Assembly: GCA_028716265.1 (NCBI GenBank)
Contig: JAQUQD010000004.1
Coordinates: forward strand, 1-64,000
DNA: 64,000 nt
Direction of reading: 5' to 3'
DNA from: Bacteroidales bacterium
GTDB taxonomy: Bacteria; Bacteroidota; Bacteroidia; Bacteroidales; JAGONC01
The notes beneath the pieces are model-generated. The model did no database searches and was not told the origin of the DNA. It was given only the letters and a program-made list of their open reading frames with translations. The position numbers and the translations under genes were made by a program. Shown here piece after piece: positions 52,443 through 60,690 of this stretch. Every line of letters starts with the position of its first letter. Position 1 is the first letter of the stretch.

Positions 52443-53936
52443 TTGAATCCACTTCGACAACTTGCCGGCCAGACGCTGATCTACGGAATGGGAACCATCG
52501 TTCCCAGGGTTTTGAATTACCTGCTGCTGACACCGTTCTACACGCGTGTGTTCATTACCGGGGAATATGGTGTGATCACGGAACTCTATGCCTATGTTGC
52601 CTTTCTGATGGTGTTGCTAACATACGGGATGGAGACGGCGTTCTTCCGGTATGCGGAAAGTGAGACCGACAAGGAGAAGGTCTACCGCACATCCCTTACT
52701 TCCCTGTTTTTTACCACGCTGCTTTTCCTGGTGGTAGTGATCCTGTTTGCACAACCCATTGCCAACCTGATCAACTACTCTTCCCATAAAGAGTACATCC
52801 TGTATTTTGCCCTGATCGTGGCGATCGATGCATTCACCGCCATTCCGTTTGCCCGTCTCCGGCAGCAGCAGCAGGCCGCCCGGTTTACCATGATCCGGAT
52901 CGTCAATGTGCTGGTGAACATTGGATTGAATGTATTTTTTCTGTATGTGTGTCCAAGGGTCCTTGCGCATCACCCCGATTCCGTCGTCCGGTTCATTTAC
53001 TCCCCCGGGATAGGCGTGGGCTATGCGTTCATCTCCAACCTGATCGCCAGCGCAACCACGCTGCTGCTCCTGTTGCCTGAGCTTTTGCGTTTCAGGATCC
53101 GCTTTGATCCTGTCCTGCTCAGGCAGCTGTTGGCGTACGCACTTCCTTTGCTGGTGGTGGGCCTGGCGGGCATGGTCAACGAAGTGTCGGATAAGATTTT
53201 ATTGAAATACCTGGTGGTGCCTCCTCCGGGAACTTCCGATCCGGAAGCCTATGCCATGGGGCAGGTGGGCATCTACGGTGCGAATTTCAAACTGGCGGTA
53301 CTCATGACCCTTTTCATCCAGATGTTTCGCTTTGCGGCCGAACCGTTCTTCTTTGCTCAGGCCAAACAGGATAATCCGCAGAAGATCTATGCTGACGTCA
53401 TGAAATACTTTGTCATCTTCTGCCTGCTGATCTTTCTTGCCGTCACCCTTTATATGAACCTTTTCCAGTACCTCATCGGGAAAGATTTCAGGGAAGGACT
53501 TCATATTGTTCCTATTGTATTGATTGCCAATCTTTTACTTGGCGTGTTCTACAATCAGTCGATCTGGTACAAGCTAACCAACCTCACGCGGTACGGAGCC
53601 TACATCGCCCTGATGGGTGCGGCGATCACCGTGATCGTCAACGTGGCGCTGGTTCCCCTGATGGGATATGTGGGATCCGCCCTCGGACATTTGGCCTGTT
53701 ACTCGGGGATGGTCACCGTGTCCTATTTCATTGGGCAGAAGCACTACCCAGTTCCTTATGATATCCGGACCATGGCATTCTATTTCATCATTGCGGCGGT
53801 GCTGTTTGGCATCAGCCTGCTGCTGCCGGATCTGTCCCTCTTCCTGAAGACAGCAGCGCACACCGGATTATTTCTTGTTTTCGTACTTCTTGTCCTCATC
53901 AGGGAAAAGCCGCTTCGGGCAGGCCGGTTTACCTGA
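52443..53936 (+). CDS. Oligosaccharide flippase family protein (Wzx-like, MATE/MOP superfamily)
   Basis: A 497-residue membrane protein with about 14 helices. The N-terminus NPLRQLAGQTLIYGMGTIVPR is typical of Bacteroidetes polysaccharide biosynthesis/export proteins. A later segment FVIFCLLIFLAVTL is a characteristic MOP helix. The start codon appears to be TTG at 52443, since family members begin at exactly this block and there is no ATG before residue 16. It probably flips a lipid-linked oligosaccharide across the inner membrane. No polymerase or glycosyltransferase is adjacent; those at 2-17 kb are candidates. Confidence 0.88.
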   Translation: MNPLRQLAGQTLIYGMGTIVPRVLNYLLLTPFYTRVFITGEYGVITELYAYVAFLMVLLTYGMETAFFRYAESETDKEKVYRTSLTSLFFTTLLFLVVVILFAQPIANLINYSSHKEYILYFALIVAIDAFTAIPFARLRQQQQAARFTMIRIVNVLVNIGLNVFFLYVCPRVLAHHPDSVVRFIYSPGIGVGYAFISNLIASATTLLLLLPELLRFRIRFDPVLLRQLLAYALPLLVVGLAGMVNEVSDKILLKYLVVPPPGTSDPEAYAMGQVGIYGANFKLAVLMTLFIQMFRFAAEPFFFAQAKQDNPQKIYADVMKYFVIFCLLIFLAVTLYMNLFQYLIGKDFREGLHIVPIVLIANLLLGVFYNQSIWYKLTNLTRYGAYIALMGAAITVIVNVALVPLMGYVGSALGHLACYSGMVTVSYFIGQKHYPVPYDIRTMAFYFIIAAVLFGISLLLPDLSLFLKTAAHTGLFLVFVLLVLIREKPLRAGRFT

Positions 53937-53949
53937 TTGATTATTTCCG

Positions 53950-53957
53950 TAATTTTG
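53950..53957 (+). promoter_or_regulatory. Putative -7 promoter element (TAATTTTG) for dut
   Basis: TAATTTTG, the same word as in the sdh promoter, lies 19 bases before the dut start in the 31-base gap. The -33 element is not clear. Confidence 0.4.
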
Positions 53958-53976
53958 CCCGGTTTAAATGTATCCC

Positions 53977-54411
53977 ATGAAGATCAAGATCGTCAACAGG
54001 TCAAAATACCCATGCCCGGCCTATGAAACCGTTTCTTCCGCCGGCATGGATCTCCGTGCCAACCTCAGGCAGCCGATCAGGCTGGAGCCCATGGAACGGA
54101 TGCTTGTCCCGACGGGATTGTTCATAGAGCTCCCTGCGGGATATGAAGCGCAGGTCAGACCGAGAAGCGGTCTGGCGATCCGTCACGGTATCACGGTGCT
54201 AAATACACCGGGCACTATTGATGCGGATTACCGGGGCGAGATCATGGTTATTATGATTAACCTTTCACGGGAACCATTTGATATTCAGGATGGCGACCGT
54301 ATCGCACAAATGATCATCGCCTCCCATGAAAAGGCCGAATGGGTGGAGGTACGGGAGTTGTTGGATACAGACCGGGGCCAGGGCGGCTTTGGTCATACCG
54401 GAAACCATTAA
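53977..54411 (+). CDS. dut: Deoxyuridine 5'-triphosphate nucleotidohydrolase
   Basis: About 144 residues from the ATG at 53977 (MKIKIVNRS); an ATG three codons earlier is possible. All five trimeric dUTPase motifs are seen: [46 protein letters not shown] and GQGGFGHTG with the nucleotide-capping Phe. It hydrolyses dUTP to dUMP and pyrophosphate, keeping uracil out of DNA and feeding dTMP synthesis. It starts the dut-TPR-DUF4292-EnvC series that is conserved in the phylum. Confidence 0.96.
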   Translation: MKIKIVNRSKYPCPAYETVSSAGMDLRANLRQPIRLEPMERMLVPTGLFIELPAGYEAQVRPRSGLAIRHGITVLNTPGTIDADYRGEIMVIMINLSREPFDIQDGDRIAQMIIASHEKAEWVEVRELLDTDRGQGGFGHTGNH

Positions 54412-54428
54412 ACGAACAGATACCTGTT

Positions 54429-56174
54429 ATGAGAAAGAGCGCCATTGTGATCACCGTGCTGGCAGGACTGGTATTTCAATTCGGCTGCAAAGGGCCGCAG
54501 GAAGCCATCCCCTTCGATCCTGCCGCTGTTTCAGCGTACAAGCCCGGGGAGAATTCGGCGCGCGGGATCACGGCACTGTTCATCGACGCAAAAAAGGAGG
54601 CCTTGCTGGGAAATCATATTAAAGCGGGGGCAATGTTTTTATCGGTGATCGATAAAGATCCACGCAGGGATGCTGCCTATCATGAACTGGCACAACTCTA
54701 CGTTCTCCAAAATAACCTGACCGATGCCCAGAAGATGGCCGAAAAAGCCGTGGCATTGGATCCTTCCAACTATTGGTACAAGATCACCCTGGCGGAGATT
54801 TGTCAGCGCAATCAGGATTACACCGGAGCCATCAGGATCTATGAAGAGCTTGTGCGTCTCTTCCCCGGAAATATGGAATATCATTTTCAGCTGGCCGCCT
54901 GCTATGTATATGTAGGGAAAATCAATGATGCGCTGGGAGAGCTCGACCGGATCGAGGAAAAGCTAGGCATCAGCGAAGAGCTGATACGGCAGAAAGAAAA
55001 GCTTTACCTGTACCTGAACAGGGTGGATGAGGCCGCTGCCGGCATACGGAAGCTGATCAGCGCCTATCCGGAGGAAAGCCGTTATTATGGCTGGCTGGCT
55101 GAGTTGTATATGTCGAACAATATGCCAGAGAAAGCCATCGAGGTCTACCAGATCATCGCTGACAGATTTCCGGACGATCCATATATCCATATTTCTTTGT
55201 CCGATTATTACCGGAAACAGGGCGATGACCAGAAAGCGCTGGAGGAGTTAAGGCTTGGTTTTGCCAATCCCCGTCTGGATATTGACACCAAGATCCAGGT
55301 GATGCTGACCTATTATTCGGTCGATGAATTATTTGACAAGATCAGGCCTCAGGCCATGGAGCTGGCGCAGATCCTTATACAGACCCATCCCGACAATCCG
55401 AAAGCGTATTCGATGTATGCTGATTTACTGGTCAGGGACAGTCGGTTCAGTGAGGCCCGTGATCTTTTTCATAAGGTCATCTCCCTCGACAGCAGCAAGT
55501 TCCTGGTATGGGAAAGCCTGCTGAGGGTGGAGGCTGAATTGGAGGATTATCAGGCCATGAAGCATGACAGCCGCCGCATGATCGACCTGTTCCCCCTCCA
55601 GCCCATCGGATATCTGTTCAACGGTGTTGCCCAGATGCAGCTCAGGGAGTACGAGGGAGCCATTGAAGCCTTCAAGGCCGGGTCGGGCCTGGTGGTCGCC
55701 AATAATCTCCTCCTTTCCCAGTTCACAGCATACCTCGGGGATGCTTTCCATCAGCTCGGGGATGTTTCTTCTTCCTTTGAGTACTATGAAAAAACCCTGC
55801 TCCTTGATCCCACCAATTCCTATGTATTGAACAATTATGCCTATTACCTTGCCTTGAGGAAGGAAAAACCCGAAAAAGCTGAATCCATGGCACAAAAAGC
55901 CGTTCAGCTTGATCCGGGGAATTCGTCCAACCTGGATACTTACGGATGGGTGCTATATATTCTGAACCGGTTCGAAGAAGCGGAGTCCTGGATCAGGAAA
56001 GCCCTTGACCGTGGAGGAACAGACAATCCTGTGATCCTGGAACACTACGGGGATGTGCTGTACAGGCTTGGAAGAACGGAAGAAGCACTGAAGTACTGGA
56101 AGAATGCAGTCGGGCAGGGGAAAGGGTCCGACAAGCTCGAACAAAAAGTGAAGGATGGGATTTTATACGAATGA
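54429..56174 (+). CDS. TPR-repeat lipoprotein
   Basis: About 581 residues from the ATG at 54429 (MRKSAIVITVLAGLV); the longer frame begins inside dut. The signal peptide ends with lipobox VFQFGCKG, so it is a lipoprotein. The chain is almost entirely tetratricopeptide repeats (about ten), for example AYHELAQLYVLQNNLTDAQ, DYTGAIRIYEELVRLFPG and RNRFEEAESWIRKALDR-like blocks near the end. It is probably a protein-protein scaffold in the periplasm or under the outer membrane. It starts 17 bases after dut and ends just before the DUF4292 gene, so a shared pathway in envelope assembly is suspected. Confidence 0.9.
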   Translation: MRKSAIVITVLAGLVFQFGCKGPQEAIPFDPAAVSAYKPGENSARGITALFIDAKKEALLGNHIKAGAMFLSVIDKDPRRDAAYHELAQLYVLQNNLTDAQKMAEKAVALDPSNYWYKITLAEICQRNQDYTGAIRIYEELVRLFPGNMEYHFQLAACYVYVGKINDALGELDRIEEKLGISEELIRQKEKLYLYLNRVDEAAAGIRKLISAYPEESRYYGWLAELYMSNNMPEKAIEVYQIIADRFPDDPYIHISLSDYYRKQGDDQKALEELRLGFANPRLDIDTKIQVMLTYYSVDELFDKIRPQAMELAQILIQTHPDNPKAYSMYADLLVRDSRFSEARDLFHKVISLDSSKFLVWESLLRVEAELEDYQAMKHDSRRMIDLFPLQPIGYLFNGVAQMQLREYEGAIEAFKAGSGLVVANNLLLSQFTAYLGDAFHQLGDVSSSFEYYEKTLLLDPTNSYVLNNYAYYLALRKEKPEKAESMAQKAVQLDPGNSSNLDTYGWVLYILNRFEEAESWIRKALDRGGTDNPVILEHYGDVLYRLGRTEEALKYWKNAVGQGKGSDKLEQKVKDGILYE

Positions 56175-56177
56175 TAT

Positions 56178-57026
56178 ATGCTGCGACATTATTCATTCTT
56201 ACTCAATCATTACTCAGTTATCCTCCTGTTCATTCTTTCTGTTCTGTTTCTGGTCACTTCCTGCAGCACCTCCCGCAAAACTGCAGTGGGACCGCTGACG
56301 GACATTAACGCCGATGTTCTTCTGCAAAAGATGACGGAACACGAACTGGAGTTTCAGACGTTTGCCGCCAGATTCAGTGCCTCCTACCAGGAAGGAGAAT
56401 CACGTGCTTCCTTCAGCGGAACACTCCGTATCCACAGGGACAGCATCGTCTGGTTGTCCTTTTCACCGGCGATGGGCATCGAAGTGATGCGGGTGGCCAT
56501 CACTCGGGATTCAGTGAAGGTCCTCGACCGGATCAGTAAAGTCAGTGTCATACAGGATTTCAGGTATCTTCACCGGTGGGTGAATGGACCACTGGATCTG
56601 GGCATGATCCAGGCGCTGTTAACCGGTACATGTCTGGCATACACCGATGGTGACCATTCCAGGGCTTACGTTGACAAAAAACTGTACAGGCTGGATTGTA
56701 CAAGGGCGTATCCCGATGCTGATTCAATATCGGGCCCTGACCAGGCTGAACTCCCCCAGTCGTTTCAGATTTGGCTGGAACCGGAAAATTTTAAGGTCGT
56801 CCGCACGTTTGTAAAGGAAACACAGGGAGCAACCCAGACCATGGAAGCCAGTTACATGGATTTTAAACTTTCCGGAGAGCAGGCAATTCCCTCGGAAGCG
56901 AACTTTCTGGTAAAGGATGGCAGACACCAAATGGAACTTTCGCTTCGCTATGCCCGCGTAAAGCTGAACGAATCCCTGACATTTCCCTTTACCATACCGG
57001 AGGATTATACAAGAGTGACCGAATGA
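56178..57026 (+). CDS. DUF4292 domain lipoprotein
   Basis: A 282-residue lipoprotein with signal peptide and lipobox LVTSCSTSRK. The DUF4292 pattern is visible: LEFQTFAARFSASYQEG, FSGTLRIHRDSIVWLSFSPAMGIEVMRV, ITRDSVKVLDRISK and a long beta-rich C-terminus. The fold is thought to be a half-barrel like LolA/LolB lipoprotein carriers, so a role in outer-membrane lipoprotein or lipid transport is possible but unproven. It overlaps the EnvC-like gene by four bases (ATGA), implying translational coupling. Confidence 0.88.
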   Translation: MLRHYSFLLNHYSVILLFILSVLFLVTSCSTSRKTAVGPLTDINADVLLQKMTEHELEFQTFAARFSASYQEGESRASFSGTLRIHRDSIVWLSFSPAMGIEVMRVAITRDSVKVLDRISKVSVIQDFRYLHRWVNGPLDLGMIQALLTGTCLAYTDGDHSRAYVDKKLYRLDCTRAYPDADSISGPDQAELPQSFQIWLEPENFKVVRTFVKETQGATQTMEASYMDFKLSGEQAIPSEANFLVKDGRHQMELSLRYARVKLNESLTFPFTIPEDYTRVTE

Positions 57027-58294
57027 CCGCAAAAAGCCGTACAGAAAACAGGAAGTCTACGTCAATCCTAGGGATCCTCTTGACGTTATGGATAATATCT
57101 ATATTGATCCTCGGAAGCAGCTTTCCTCTCAGCGCCCAGGTGGGCGACAAAGAGACGCTTCAGCAAAAAAAGACGGAGATTGAAAAGGAGATCGAATACA
57201 CCAACAAACTTCTGGAAGAGACTCAGAAGAATAGGAAAGCTTCCATGAATGAACTGGCGGTGATCAACCGCAAGATCAGCAGGAGGGAAGACCTGATCCA
57301 GACTATTTCCGATGAACTGGTTGTTTTGGACAGGATGATCCTTCAGAACCAACAGTCGTTGAGTGAACTTGATGCCGAGTTAAAGCAGCTCAAGGATGAG
57401 TATGCCCGGATGATCTACCTGGCTTTTTTGAACCGGGGGGCGTATGACAGACTGATGTTTTTGTTTTCTTCAAGAAATTTCAACCAGGCGTACCAGCGGA
57501 TGAAGTACATGCAGCAATACGGCGACTACCGAAAGCAGCAGGCTGCGCGGATCCTGGACAAGCAGAATGAGCTTACGGAAAAGACCCGGGAAATCGAGCA
57601 GCAGAAAGCGGATAAAGAAACATTGCTCTCTTCCAAAGAAAGTGAACTTATCAAACTGGATGGAGAAAAGAATGACAAAAACGTTACCCTTTCACGTCTT
57701 GGACAAAAAGAGAGTGAATTGCGAAAGACGCTGAAAGAAAAGGAAGCGGCTGCCAGAAAGCTTCAGCAGGCCCTTGAGCGGATCATTGCAGAGGAGATCC
57801 GGAAATCCAATGAAATGATGAACACCCGTGCAGGAGCATCTTCCACGACGTTTGCCCTGACACCTGAAGAAAGGGAGCTTTCCAATTCATTCGCATCCAA
57901 CATGGGCAAGCTGCCCTGGCCTACGGAGAGAGGGATTGTCTCGAGCCCTTTTGGTGAACAGGCGCATCCCGTGCTGAAGGGCATCAAGGTAAAGAACAAC
58001 GGGATCGACATTCTGACAAGTTCCGGATCACCCGCCAGGGCCATCTTTGCAGGGGAAGTCACACGTATCATCTCCGTTCCTAAATACCACAACGTTGTCA
58101 TCATCCGGCATGGCGAGTTCTTGTCGGTATATTCGAACCTGGACGAAGTTATGGTCAGCAAAGGGGAAAGCGTTGTGACCAAGCAGGTGATCGGTTCCAT
58201 TCATACCGATGAATCCTCCTCCCGTACCGAACTTCATTTTGAGCTCTGGAAAGGAAAGGAATTGCAGGATCCCCTGCATTGGATTACTCACTGA
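57023..58294 (+). CDS. EnvC-like murein hydrolase activator (degenerate M23 domain)
   Basis: A 423-residue exported protein (signal peptide about residues 12-39). Residues ~45-265 form coiled coil (EKEIEYTNKLLEETQKN, REIEQQKADKETLLSSK). Residues ~300-423 are an M23/LytM domain: GIVSSPFGEQAHPVLKGI, NNGIDILTS, VIIRHGEFLSVYSNL and ELHFELW. Two of the zinc ligands are missing: the His before GxD is Asn (KNNGID), and the first His of HxH is Glu (ELH). As in E. coli EnvC, the domain is thus probably inactive and acts by activating an amidase. No FtsEX or amidase gene is nearby. Confidence 0.88.
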   Translation: MTAKSRTENRKSTSILGILLTLWIISILILGSSFPLSAQVGDKETLQQKKTEIEKEIEYTNKLLEETQKNRKASMNELAVINRKISRREDLIQTISDELVVLDRMILQNQQSLSELDAELKQLKDEYARMIYLAFLNRGAYDRLMFLFSSRNFNQAYQRMKYMQQYGDYRKQQAARILDKQNELTEKTREIEQQKADKETLLSSKESELIKLDGEKNDKNVTLSRLGQKESELRKTLKEKEAAARKLQQALERIIAEEIRKSNEMMNTRAGASSTTFALTPEERELSNSFASNMGKLPWPTERGIVSSPFGEQAHPVLKGIKVKNNGIDILTSSGSPARAIFAGEVTRIISVPKYHNVVIIRHGEFLSVYSNLDEVMVSKGESVVTKQVIGSIHTDESSSRTELHFELWKGKELQDPLHWITH

Positions 58295-58363
58295 GCGATG
58301 GTGAAACAGGATGTTAAAAAATCTAAAAATTGTTCTTAGCAGGCATTTTGGATGTAAATATTG

Positions 58364-58371
58364 TATCTTTG
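58364..58371 (+). promoter_or_regulatory. Putative -7 promoter element (TATCTTTG) for tatA
   Basis: TATCTTTG matches TAnnTTTG and ends 19 bases before the tatA ATG. No -33 TTG sits at the usual spacing (nearest TTG is 31 bases upstream). Confidence 0.45.
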
Positions 58372-58390
58372 TTCATTAAACACTATCAAT

Positions 58391-58597
58391 ATGCTCACTG
58401 GATTGATACTTCTGGGCGTGATTGGACACTGGGAAATCCTTCTTATTGTGCTGGTCATCGTTCTGATTTTCTTTGGCGGGAAAAAAATACCAGAATTAAT
58501 GAAGGGATTAGGAAAGGGTGTTCGAAGTTTCAAGGATGGTATGAACGGAGAGGAATCAAAGGAAGATAAGCTTGACGATCTGACCAAGAAGAATTAG
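58391..58597 (+). CDS. tatA: Twin-arginine translocase subunit TatA/TatE
   Basis: A 68-residue protein from the ATG at 58391 (MLTGLILLG). A single transmembrane helix is followed by the amphipathic segment and [20 protein letters not shown], the signature of TatA/E with the FG-x2-K-P pattern intact. The C-terminal tail is charged. TatA forms the pore for folded proteins with the Tat signal. No tatC is adjacent. A -7 promoter element upstream and a strong terminator downstream suggest it is a single-gene transcript. Confidence 0.93.
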   Translation: MLTGLILLGVIGHWEILLIVLVIVLIFFGGKKIPELMKGLGKGVRSFKDGMNGEESKEDKLDDLTKKN

Positions 58598-58649
58598 GAT
58601 TTTTCATCGGTTAACCTGATTAGAAGCGGTTTTTATCCGTTTCATCCTG

Positions 58650-58682
58650 CCTAATGAGCCCGTTTCGCTTGTTAGGTTTTTT
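58650..58682 (+). terminator. Rho-independent terminator after tatA
   Basis: CCTAATGAGC (58650-58659) pairs with GCTTGTTAGG (58667-58676) with two G-T wobbles and a 7-base loop, followed by TTTTTT (58677-58682). Confidence 0.85.
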
Positions 58683-58747
58683 ATATATAAATAAAAAATA
58701 AAACAAGGAAACGATAAAAGTTTTTTTGGTTTCTTTTTAATGTACCC

Positions 58748-58797
58748 TACCCCTGCACCCCTCCCCGGCTAGCAAGGGAGGGGACGGGGGAGGGGTA
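58748..58797. repeat. GC-rich intergenic palindrome
   Basis: TACCCC (58748-58753) and CCCCTCCC (58758-58765) pair with GGGAGGGG (58776-58783) and AGGGGTA (58791-58797). It has the same design as the element at 846-886 and lies in the 299-base gap between tatA and mltD. The gap also holds TCCCGATA/TATCGGGA at 58840-58857. Confidence 0.55.
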
Positions 58798-58839
58798 TTA
58801 GGCAGAGTCCCCGGTGCTTGCACCTGAATATGAGTCCAG

Positions 58840-58857
58840 TCCCGATATCTATCGGGA
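58840..58857. repeat. TCCCGATA...TATCGGGA hairpin
   Basis: An 8-base perfect stem with a 2-base centre, upstream of mltD. It is related to the hairpin at 20061-20077. Confidence 0.5.
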
Positions 58858-58896
58858 TGACGAGGGATTTATACCAGTGATTTTTAAAAAATACAC

Positions 58897-60690
58897 ATGA
58901 TGATCAAATTCAACAGCAGATATTTCTCATTGCTTATCATGCCCTTTCTCTTTTTTGGTTGGCTGAGATCTCCTGCCACCTGTCAAACAGTGGCAGCGGA
59001 TTCCTCACAAGTGATTTTCTTCCAGCAAGATACATTAACGGATACACTTTCGCCTATCCTCTCCGCCAGCCGGCCTGACTCCCTGAAATTCACCCTTACT
59101 GAAGATTCGCCCATCGTCAGGGCACTGGACAGCCTGGCTGACATCAAATATTTTAGGGAATATTACTTCAATGCGGACACATCGTTCCTTAATGTATACC
59201 CGTATTCCTTTGAGGCTCCCCCCGAGTTCCCGGATACCGTTTACCGCGACCGAATCCGGTTTCTTGACAAGACGACACCGATCGAATTAACGTATAATGA
59301 AGATGTTAAACGATGGATCCTGCTCTATGCTACTCAGAAAAGACAGCTTACCTCCCGCGTTCTCGGACTTGCTCAGGTATATTTTCCGCTGTTTGAAGAA
59401 TGCCTTGACCGGTATGATCTGCCACTGGAACTCAAGTACCTGGCTATTGTTGAATCCGCACTGAATCCCACGGCCCGCTCAAGGGTAGGAGCCAATGGCT
59501 TGTGGCAATTCATGCTGAATACGGGCAAATTATACGGTCTGAAGGTCACTTCTTACGTGGATGACCGCTTTGATCCGTATAAATCGACCGATGCAGCCTG
59601 CAGGCATATGAGAGACCTGTTTGATATCTATGAGGATTGGTTGCTGGCACTGGCAGCCTATAATTCTGGTTCCGGCAATGTGAACAAAGCCATCCGAAGA
59701 TCCGGGAATATAAAGAATTACTGGGCCATACAGCCTTTTCTTCCCCGGGAAACGCAAGGGTATGTCCCAGCATTCATCTCTGTTTGTTATATCATGAATT
59801 ACAGCCAGGAACACCTGCTCTATCCCATCGATCCAGGTATTCTTTACAACGAGATCGATACCGTGGTCGTGAACAACTTTCTGACGTTCGACCAGTTGAA
59901 TGAAATGCTGGGAGTTCCTATGGAAGACCTGACGTTCCTGAATCCATCCTATAAACTGGGGGTAATCCCTTCGGTCAACAATGAACCGTTTGTCCTCCGT
60001 CTGCCTAAGGAATTCATTGGGCCGTTCATCGCCAATGAACAGGCACTGTATCAGTTTAAAACCCAGAAAGGCATCGAGCGCGAGCAGTTGATGACTGAAG
60101 TCAGCAAGGTAAAAGAAACCCGTTACCATACTGTCCGAAGGGGAGAAAACCTTGGGCTGATTGCCAGTAAATACAATGTGAGGCTGACCGATCTGAAAAA
60201 GTGGAACCACATCAAAGGATCAACCATCTATCCGGGACAGCGGCTGATCGTTTACCAGTCGAGTGGATTGTCCCACGTAACCTCTCCGGTAAGCTCTCCT
60301 GCCAGTTCTTCACCCCCATCGGAGGATCCTCCTCCTCAGGATCAGACAACCACTCACATAGTTAAATCAGGAGAATCACTGGCGTCCATCGCTTCAAAAT
60401 ACGGATGTACGGTGGATCAGTTAAAGAGCTGGAACAACCTGACCTCCAATATGATTTATCCCAGGCAGAAACTAACCCTTAGTTCATCTGTCTCCCGTGG
60501 TGATACCAGAGATCAGGTCAGTCAGGGAGAAACCTTCGTCTATCATATTGTACAGTCAGGGCAAACCCTGTGGGATATTGCCAATTTGTATCCAGGGGCC
60601 ACCGTTGAAAAAATCAAGACATGGAATCAAATCACCAATGCCAAAACCATTCAGCCCGGACAGAAACTGAAGATCGCGGTAAAAGAATGA
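58897..60690 (+). CDS. Membrane-bound lytic murein transglycosylase D (MltD-like)
   Basis: A 597-residue exported lytic transglycosylase with a signal peptide (about residues 1-28). The GH23/SLT domain includes AIVESALNPTARSRVGANGL with the catalytic Glu, followed by LWQFMLNTGKLYGL and AAYNSGSGNVNKAIRR. Three LysM peptidoglycan-binding repeats follow: YHTVRRGENLGLIASKYN, THIVKSGESLASIASKYG and YHIVQSGQTLWDIANLYP. Between the first and second lies a Ser/Pro-rich linker. It cleaves glycan strands, releasing anhydro-muropeptides. Its last base pairs overlap the next gene start (ATGA). Confidence 0.95.
   Translation: MMIKFNSRYFSLLIMPFLFFGWLRSPATCQTVAADSSQVIFFQQDTLTDTLSPILSASRPDSLKFTLTEDSPIVRALDSLADIKYFREYYFNADTSFLNVYPYSFEAPPEFPDTVYRDRIRFLDKTTPIELTYNEDVKRWILLYATQKRQLTSRVLGLAQVYFPLFEECLDRYDLPLELKYLAIVESALNPTARSRVGANGLWQFMLNTGKLYGLKVTSYVDDRFDPYKSTDAACRHMRDLFDIYEDWLLALAAYNSGSGNVNKAIRRSGNIKNYWAIQPFLPRETQGYVPAFISVCYIMNYSQEHLLYPIDPGILYNEIDTVVVNNFLTFDQLNEMLGVPMEDLTFLNPSYKLGVIPSVNNEPFVLRLPKEFIGPFIANEQALYQFKTQKGIEREQLMTEVSKVKETRYHTVRRGENLGLIASKYNVRLTDLKKWNHIKGSTIYPGQRLIVYQSSGLSHVTSPVSSPASSSPPSEDPPPQDQTTTHIVKSGESLASIASKYGCTVDQLKSWNNLTSNMIYPRQKLTLSSSVSRGDTRDQVSQGETFVYHIVQSGQTLWDIANLYPGATVEKIKTWNQITNAKTIQPGQKLKIAVKE

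Noticed and set aside
58309-58350. -33 TTG element for the tatA promoter
   Set aside because: The TTG at 58330 lies 31 bases from the -7 box and TTTG at 58347 only 13, neither fitting the 19-21 base spacing.
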